A stretch of 64,000 nucleotides of DNA from an uncultured Muribaculaceae bacterium (lineage in GTDB: Bacteria > Bacteroidota > Bacteroidia > Bacteroidales > Muribaculaceae), in assembly GCA_910589055.1 (NCBI GenBank), contig CAJURN010000009.1, positions 34,145-98,144 on the forward strand. Direction: 5' to 3'. Numbering within the stretch: position 1 is the stretch's first letter; each line of letters starts with the position of its first letter. The notes under the pieces were generated by a model. That model was not told the origin of the DNA. It worked only from the letters and a program-made list of their open reading frames with translations, and ran no database searches. This document shows positions 59,239-64,000 of the stretch, piece after piece. Made by a program: the position numbers and the translations under genes.

Positions 59239-60659
59239 AATTCTTCAGGAGTCTTGGTATTTGATTGAAGCGAGTGACACACGATAAGCCCTGCGCCAAG
59301 AACAACGCCATAGACAATCATCCACACACGGTAGGTCTTGCGTTGTCTTAATGTAAGCCACGCCCATGCGGCGGCAGGAATGAGCATGGGTAGCCACGGC
59401 AGGCTGTATCGCGGAATGGTGCCTACCGTAATATAAGCGGTGATGACAGTGGCTGCCACACCATACAGAAATATCTTTTTCAACATGCGCGGACATGTTT
59501 TAAATCCAAACAGAAGGCAATACACCATTGTGCCTCCCACAAAATACCACGGATAAGTGATGCGTGCATACAGCGTCGTGGGCGCATAAATGATATCACG
59601 CGTGAAATTCCATGGAAACGGCAACACATACTGCACTATCACCGTAACGGGCAGATACAGAATCTGACGATACCATGGCGCACCGTCATAATCAGACATC
59701 AGCCTGTCGTAAGCACCCACCCGGCCTTCGGTGTACATGAGTGCGGTGCCACACTCCTTGACTAATCTTGTGGCCTCCGGGGCATTTTCCCTTACGTAAG
59801 TCGCATTATAGTGGAGTCCAACAGCCAAAGCTATCAACAGCAGTCCTGCCACGAATCCGTATCGCGAACGCCAAGGCATCATGAACACGAGACCCATACA
59901 CAGAAATACAAGCAGATTAGGCCGCACAAGCCATGCACAAGCCATTACCGCTACTATCGCCAAAATAAATCCGGCAAGCCTTTTCCAGTCAACAGAGTCG
60001 GTGACCGCTTTTCTGATTTCAAGACAGGCATACACAAACGAAGCCATCAGAAAACAGATCAGGGCATCCTTGAGGATGATGTCGCCCGTGGCAAGAAAAA
60101 AACATATCGACGCCATCATAAGCATGGCCGTCGTACGTACTTTCGCTATCGCGATGCCATCCTTGCGGCAGATTTTTTCGGCAATGGCCCCTGTCAGGAT
60201 TACGGTTGCCATCACAAAAAAAACATTAAACACCAACATATAACCTATATTGGCTCCCACAAGAAACGACAAGAGGTACAGAAACCTTCCATAGCTCTGC
60301 ACCTTGAAATCCCAGGAATTATCCGAGCCGTCGCGAAGAGCTGTGAGCGTATCCCAGGCCACTTGAGAGTCGCTTATGAGCACGGGATGCTCGACCGTGC
60401 CGCCTGAAACTACGGTAAAATAATGGACATTGACAACAAGCCCTGCGGAAAGCAGGGTCATGGCTCCCAACAGAACATATCCTCCGGCCACAGATGTTGA
60501 ACCGGTTCTGCCATAAAGCCACAGAAGGACAATCCAGGCAACGATAAGGCCGGCCACAGTACCACCCGGCGTTACCCCCGGAAACACCCAGACAAGCATG
60601 CCAATCAAGCCGGCGGCGAGCAGTTGCGCTTCCGTAAAATGTCCTTTCTTTAAATCCAT
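59217..60659 (-). CDS. Polytopic membrane protein of glycan assembly (glycosyltransferase-C-like)
   Basis: A 480-residue protein with about 11 hydrophobic helices and large loops. No catalytic motif was recognised with certainty; the helix pattern, the loop with ARITYPWYFVGG and the company of GT2 and DUF115-like genes fit O-antigen polymerase or GT-C (PMT/ArnT-like) families. It is the first gene of the minus operon. The TAATTTTG box (60664-60671) ends 4 nt before the ATG, so the transcript would start at or within the start codon. Confidence 0.72.
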   Translation of the reverse strand: MDLKKGHFTEAQLLAAGLIGMLVWVFPGVTPGGTVAGLIVAWIVLLWLYGRTGSTSVAGGYVLLGAMTLLSAGLVVNVHYFTVVSGGTVEHPVLISDSQVAWDTLTALRDGSDNSWDFKVQSYGRFLYLLSFLVGANIGYMLVFNVFFVMATVILTGAIAEKICRKDGIAIAKVRTTAMLMMASICFFLATGDIILKDALICFLMASFVYACLEIRKAVTDSVDWKRLAGFILAIVAVMACAWLVRPNLLVFLCMGLVFMMPWRSRYGFVAGLLLIALAVGLHYNATYVRENAPEATRLVKECGTALMYTEGRVGAYDRLMSDYDGAPWYRQILYLPVTVIVQYVLPFPWNFTRDIIYAPTTLYARITYPWYFVGGTMVYCLLFGFKTCPRMLKKIFLYGVAATVITAYITVGTIPRYSLPWLPMLIPAAAWAWLTLRQRKTYRVWMIVYGVVLGAGLIVCHSLQSNTKTPEELWQVKSR

Positions 60660-60663
60660 ATCA

Positions 60664-60723
60664 CAAAATTAGTAAAAATGTGTACTATGCGACACATCAT
60701 TATCCGATTTTTTGATAATTTTG
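60664..60723. promoter_or_regulatory. Divergent promoter boxes between the glycan operon and glsA
   Basis: TAATTTTG on the minus strand (60664-60671) and TAATTTTG on the plus strand (60716-60723) face away from each other. Neither has a good -33, so a shared activator is possible. Confidence 0.5.
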
Positions 60724-60742
60724 CAGAAATAAAATCGGATTG

Positions 60743-61639
60743 ATGGAGACAGACGAACCCATATACATATCCCTCGAGGACGTTTTAAGGAGCAAACTCG
60801 GCGATAAAAGCCGACTTGTGCCGGGCTTCGTCGTAAATAAATTGAAATCGTTCATATGCCAGGACCGGATGAACATGCTGCTCAAGCATTGTTTTCCGGC
60901 TGAAGGAGCGGATTTCTGCCGCAAAGTTCTCGGCCACCTCAATATTTCCCTTAAACTTGTCGGCGCACAAAAACTCCCGGCATGCGGAAGGGTGATATTC
61001 GTATGCAACCACCCACTCGGAGGCCTGGACGGGATGGCTCTGATTGCCATGCTTTCAACAATCTATCCTGATTCGGCGGTACGCTTCGTTGTCAACGACC
61101 TTCTCATGGCCGTCCGGCCGCTGGCAAAGGTGTTCATCCCCGTAAACAAGCATGGCGCACAGAGCCGGAGCACGCTTTCTGCGCTCGACGAAGTACTTGC
61201 CGGCGATGATCCTGTGATAATCTTCCCGGCCGGGCTTGTGTCGCGCCGAAATAAAAAAGGAAAAATCGAAGACCTTGAATGGAAAAAAATGTTCATTGCC
61301 AAGGCTCAGACATTCAAGCGCGACATCATTCCGCTGTATTTCAACGGACATAACACCGATTTTTTCTACAAATTCGCACGGATTCGAGAAAAATCCGGAC
61401 TGAAATTCAATATCGAGATGCTCCGGCTTCCTGCCGAAGTATTCCGCTCCGAAAACTCGACATTTACCATCGTCTGCGGAGACGCCCTCCCGTGGCAGAC
61501 TCTTGGTAAAGCCGGGTCCGCACTTGCCGCTCAAATCAAAAGCAAGGTCTACGCCCTCGCGGACAGATGCGCCGAGGATGGCGAAATGATTAACTTTTCA
61601 AAAGAAACCCCATACATAGATGAACCAAAGGATAATTGA
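60743..61639 (+). CDS. glsA: GlsA-like O-acyltransferase (glycine/ornithine lipid synthesis)
   Basis: A 298-residue acyltransferase of the PlsC type: the acyl-transfer motif FVCNHPLGGLDGM (His and Asp), the FIPVNKHGAQ block and VIIFPAGLVSRR. In Bacteroides, GlsA adds the second acyl chain to N-acyl-glycine to form glycine lipids (OlsA does the same for ornithine lipids). The neighbouring GNAT-type gene overlaps by 20 nt and supplies the first acylation, which supports the assignment. ATG 60743 is favoured over a TTG just before it. Confidence 0.85.
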   Translation: METDEPIYISLEDVLRSKLGDKSRLVPGFVVNKLKSFICQDRMNMLLKHCFPAEGADFCRKVLGHLNISLKLVGAQKLPACGRVIFVCNHPLGGLDGMALIAMLSTIYPDSAVRFVVNDLLMAVRPLAKVFIPVNKHGAQSRSTLSALDEVLAGDDPVIIFPAGLVSRRNKKGKIEDLEWKKMFIAKAQTFKRDIIPLYFNGHNTDFFYKFARIREKSGLKFNIEMLRLPAEVFRSENSTFTIVCGDALPWQTLGKAGSALAAQIKSKVYALADRCAEDGEMINFSKETPYIDEPKDN

Positions 61640-62564
61640 CCCTGTCGATACCGCTCTTATCGAAGCGGAACTCACTGCCGAACGTTTTCTCCGCCACTCC
61701 AACAAAGGTGGCAACGACCTTTACGTAGTCAACGCCCACAATTCGCCGAATGTGATGAAAGAAATCGGGCGTCTGCGTGAAATCGCGTTCCGCACAGCCG
61801 GTGGTGGAACAGGAAAATCCTGCGACATCGACGAATTCGACACAATGGAAACTCCGTGCAGCCAGCTGATAGTATGGGACCCGGTAGGTAAGCTCATCCT
61901 CGGAGGATACAGGTTCATTTGCGGAAAGGACATCAAAATCGGCCCGGACGGAAAGCCATGCATTGCAACGAGCCATATGTTTGACTTCTCCCCCGAATTT
62001 ATCCGTGACTACCTGCCATATACGCTCGAACTTGGCCGCTCCTTTGTGCGTCTCGAATACCAGTCATCCAAAGCCGGAGCAAAAGCAATATACGTTCTCG
62101 ACAACCTTTGGGACGGCCTTGGCTCACTCACAGTCATCAATCCCGAGATAAAATACCTGTTCGGAAAAGTCACGATGTACCCGAGCTATACATCGGAATG
62201 TCGCGACATGATTCTCTTCTTCCTCAACAAGCACTTCCCCGACCGCGACAATCTCGTGCGCCCCATAACCCCTCTGCACACCGACAGCGACCCCGAAAAG
62301 ATGGAACAACTCTTCTCCGGCAATGATTTCAAGAGCGACTACCGTATTCTGAACGCCGAAGTTCGCCGCCATGGCGTCACAATACCTCCGCTCGTCAACG
62401 CATACATGAGCCTTTCGCCCACGATGCGCATGTTCGGAACTGCCGTCAACGACGAATTCGGCGATGTTGAAGAAAGCGGAATATTCTTTGCCGTGGATGA
62501 AATATTCGAGGAAAAGAAACAACGTCACATCGACACATTCCATCCCGACGAGCTCCAGTCATAA
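61620..62564 (+). CDS. glsB: GlsB-like N-acyltransferase (GNAT/hemolysin family)
   Basis: A 314-residue protein. MKEIGRLREIAFRTAGGGTG, then CSQLIVWDPVGKLILGGYRF (cited in two parts) and LPYTLELGRSFVRLEYQ are typical of the OlsB/GlsB acyl-ACP-dependent N-acyltransferases. It should attach a 3-hydroxy fatty acid to glycine, the first step of glycine lipid synthesis. The start codon lies within the last 20 nt of glsA. In B. thetaiotaomicron, as I recall, the order is glsB then glsA; here it is reversed. Confidence 0.86.
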   Translation: MNQRIIDPVDTALIEAELTAERFLRHSNKGGNDLYVVNAHNSPNVMKEIGRLREIAFRTAGGGTGKSCDIDEFDTMETPCSQLIVWDPVGKLILGGYRFICGKDIKIGPDGKPCIATSHMFDFSPEFIRDYLPYTLELGRSFVRLEYQSSKAGAKAIYVLDNLWDGLGSLTVINPEIKYLFGKVTMYPSYTSECRDMILFFLNKHFPDRDNLVRPITPLHTDSDPEKMEQLFSGNDFKSDYRILNAEVRRHGVTIPPLVNAYMSLSPTMRMFGTAVNDEFGDVEESGIFFAVDEIFEEKKQRHIDTFHPDELQS

Positions 62565-62581
62565 CGAGCCCGGAATATCCA

Positions 62582-63796
62582 TCACCGTACTTTACGGGAC
62601 AAGTCCGGCAGGAACACAGCCGTAAAACCAAGCAACGGCATATAGGCACACATATCGTAGATTGTGGCAATACCATACGTATCGGCCAACGTACCCAAAG
62701 CCGCCGAAGCTATGCCTGCAACCCCGAACGACAGGCCGAAAAACATTCCGGAAACAGTACCGAGTTTATTCGGAAACAATTCCTGGGAATAGAGAAGTAT
62801 CGCGGGAAAAGCCGACGACAGCATAAAACCGGCTCCGAAGCTCATAGCCACAGTGAGTGCAAGATTACAGTGAGGCATAAGCAGGCTGAAAGGCGCCGTT
62901 CCAAGAAGCGACACAAGAATTACCCTCTTACGTCCTATTCTATCACCCACCGGACCACCGATCAAAGTACCCGCGGCTGTGGCGAAAAGAAACACAAACA
63001 GACACAACTGAGAAGTCTGTATCGAAACGCCGAAAGTATCTATAAGATAAAAAGTATAATAGCTCGTGATAGAAGCCATATAGATATACTTCGAGAAAAT
63101 CAATAGTATTATAAGCCCGACAACACACCACGTTTTCACCGGACTGAGTGGACGGGGAATCACAGTGCGGCTTCCAACTGCACGCTTCTGCCGGTTTTCC
63201 TGAAGCCACCCGCCATACCACGTACATATCGGCTTCATCACACGGATAGCCAGAAGAGCCACCAATACAAAAATAGCGGCACGGCTACGGCTATATGGCG
63301 CAACAAGCACTGCAACAAGAAGCGGCCCTACGGATGTTCCGAAATTACCGCCAACCTGAAAAATCGACTGAGCCATACCACGTCGGCCATGCGATGCAAG
63401 CGATGTGATTCTCGACGCCTCAGGATGTAAAGTCGCCGAACCCACTCCAACCATCGCCACAGCACACAACACCATAGTGATGTTTGAAGAAAAGGCAAAC
63501 AGCACAATTCCCGCCGCAGTACAGCACATTCCCGCAGGAAGACTGCGCACAAAAGGCCTCCGGTCAAAAGCATAACCAATCAAAGGTTGAAAGACAGAAG
63601 ACGCGATCTGATACACCAACGTGATAAGACCAATCTGAGCAAAATTCAAAGAAAGGTCATCCTTAAGCATCGGATACATCGCAGTAATCACAGCCTGAAG
63701 CAAATCATTCAGGCAATGAACACCGCACAACGCAATCAAAATTGGAAAAGTTGGCTCAGCCACAACACGCTTGAGCCCCGCTACAATATTCGGCAT
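62582..63796 (-). CDS. MFS transporter, fosmidomycin-resistance (Fsr)-like
   Basis: A 404-residue exporter with 12 predicted helices. LCGVHCLNDLLQAVITAMYP, LKDDLSLNFAQIGLITLVYQ, QPLIGYAFDRRP, GSATLHPEASR and GGNFGTSVGPLLV match the Fsr branch of the major facilitator family, which exports fosmidomycin and other compounds. The physiological substrate is unknown. ATG 63796 is chosen because it sits 26 nt after the -7 box; an ATG three codons earlier exists. It ends 18 nt from the convergent glsB. Confidence 0.9.
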   Translation of the reverse strand: MPNIVAGLKRVVAEPTFPILIALCGVHCLNDLLQAVITAMYPMLKDDLSLNFAQIGLITLVYQIASSVFQPLIGYAFDRRPFVRSLPAGMCCTAAGIVLFAFSSNITMVLCAVAMVGVGSATLHPEASRITSLASHGRRGMAQSIFQVGGNFGTSVGPLLVAVLVAPYSRSRAAIFVLVALLAIRVMKPICTWYGGWLQENRQKRAVGSRTVIPRPLSPVKTWCVVGLIILLIFSKYIYMASITSYYTFYLIDTFGVSIQTSQLCLFVFLFATAAGTLIGGPVGDRIGRKRVILVSLLGTAPFSLLMPHCNLALTVAMSFGAGFMLSSAFPAILLYSQELFPNKLGTVSGMFFGLSFGVAGIASAALGTLADTYGIATIYDMCAYMPLLGFTAVFLPDLSRKVR

Positions 63797-63821
63797 AAAA
63801 AACACTATTGGAATCCGGCTG

Positions 63822-63852
63822 CAAAATTAGCAAATTTATCCCCAACCACCAA
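63822..63852 (-). promoter_or_regulatory. Promoter of the Fsr-like gene
   Basis: Minus-strand TTG (63850-63852), 20 nt, TAATTTTG (63822-63829). A second -7-like box, TAAATTTG, lies at 63831-63838. Confidence 0.7.
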
Positions 63853-63902
63853 ATCCCCTCAAAAGTACCATAGCCACCGCTCTTTATTGGACTTATTAGA
63901 CA

Positions 63903-63960
63903 TATTAGACCTATTAGCCCCATTAGACTTATAAGTCCTATGGGGCTAATAGGTCCAATA
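63903..63960. repeat. Long imperfect inverted repeat
   Basis: The two 29-nt arms are centred at GACTTATAAGTC (63926-63937); nearly all positions pair, including CTATTAGCCCCAT with ATGGGGCTAATAG. The left side is preceded by further TATTAGA-type words (63880-63910). There is no gene in 63853-64000. Confidence 0.8.
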
Positions 63961-63972
63961 ATTCGGGTAGGG

Positions 63973-64000
63973 GCAAAAAAAAGAGGCTGCATCGTCTGAT
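63973..64000. terminator. Left half of a terminator-like hairpin cut by the window end
   Basis: A run of A followed by AAAGAGGCTGCATC. It is the same left arm as the hairpin at 4453, which suggests a repeated terminator family; the right arm is outside the window. Confidence 0.4.

Overview
The window reads as the chromosome of a gut-type Bacteroidales bacterium, most likely close to Muribaculaceae. The evidence is direct. Genes are preceded by the Bacteroidetes promoter (-33 TTG/TTTG, 19-20 nt, -7 TAnnTTTG) and mostly lack Shine-Dalgarno sites. Families typical of the phylum are present: a TonB-dependent receptor with STN domain plus a DUF4249 lipoprotein under an ECF sigma factor, DUF4421, DUF6377, PorT-like barrels, an MsrA-MsrB fusion, a DPE2-type MalQ and the GlsA/GlsB glycine-lipid acyltransferases. 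No rRNA, phage, insertion sequence or CRISPR array was seen; there are two tRNA genes.

Layout. 1-4.5 kb: edge of a secreted protein gene, a PadR-PspC pair, then a visibly AT-rich accessory stretch with a small lipoprotein and an AlbA_2/ATPase gene. 4.5-10.4 kb (minus): malQ, B12-dependent nrdJ, an FKBP isomerase. 10.4-18.2 kb: msrAB, tRNA-Lys, initiator tRNA, a MATE exporter overlapping a FAD oxidoreductase, an N-acetylmuramidase-like protein, pepD, an OmpH-like lipoprotein. 18.2-20.9 kb: a histidine kinase/response regulator operon bracketed by a repeated 20-mer. 21-22.1 kb: an AT-rich Panacea antitoxin gene with a frameshifted partner. 22.3-30.4 kb: monooxygenase-like, AlkD-like, DMT transporter, OmpA lipoprotein, LysM/PorT pair, and a Tat-lipoprotein aldo/keto reductase with a NapH-NapG-like polyferredoxin. 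30.4-33.9 kb: dinB, DUF3737, DUF2284, dus. 34-42 kb: a secreted protein behind a G9 tract, the sigma/mini-FecR/TonB receptor/DUF4249 operon, DUF4421. 42.2-47.1 kb: guaA, then galK-galE-nucleotidyltransferase (no galT). 47.2-56.9 kb: mutL, two DUF6377 regulators, two transporters and a Crp-type regulator. 56.9-60.7 kb (minus): a glycan assembly operon. 60.7-64 kb: glsA-glsB and an Fsr-like MFS exporter.

The most interesting signal is a duplicated cassette. Each of the two DUF6377 membrane regulators (49177-50727 and 55081-56643) is followed by a non-coding transcription unit with its own TAnnTTTG box. The two units share 5' and 3' sequence blocks, and their terminators have different stems but the identical 10-nt loop CTCGTGAGAA. 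A related motif lies upstream of both. I read this as a regulator plus its own small RNA, present twice. Second-rank signals are a possible sRNA complementary to the 3' UTR of the two-component operon, a duplicated palindromic promoter shared by guaA and an SLC13 transporter, and a MutL with degenerate endonuclease motifs.
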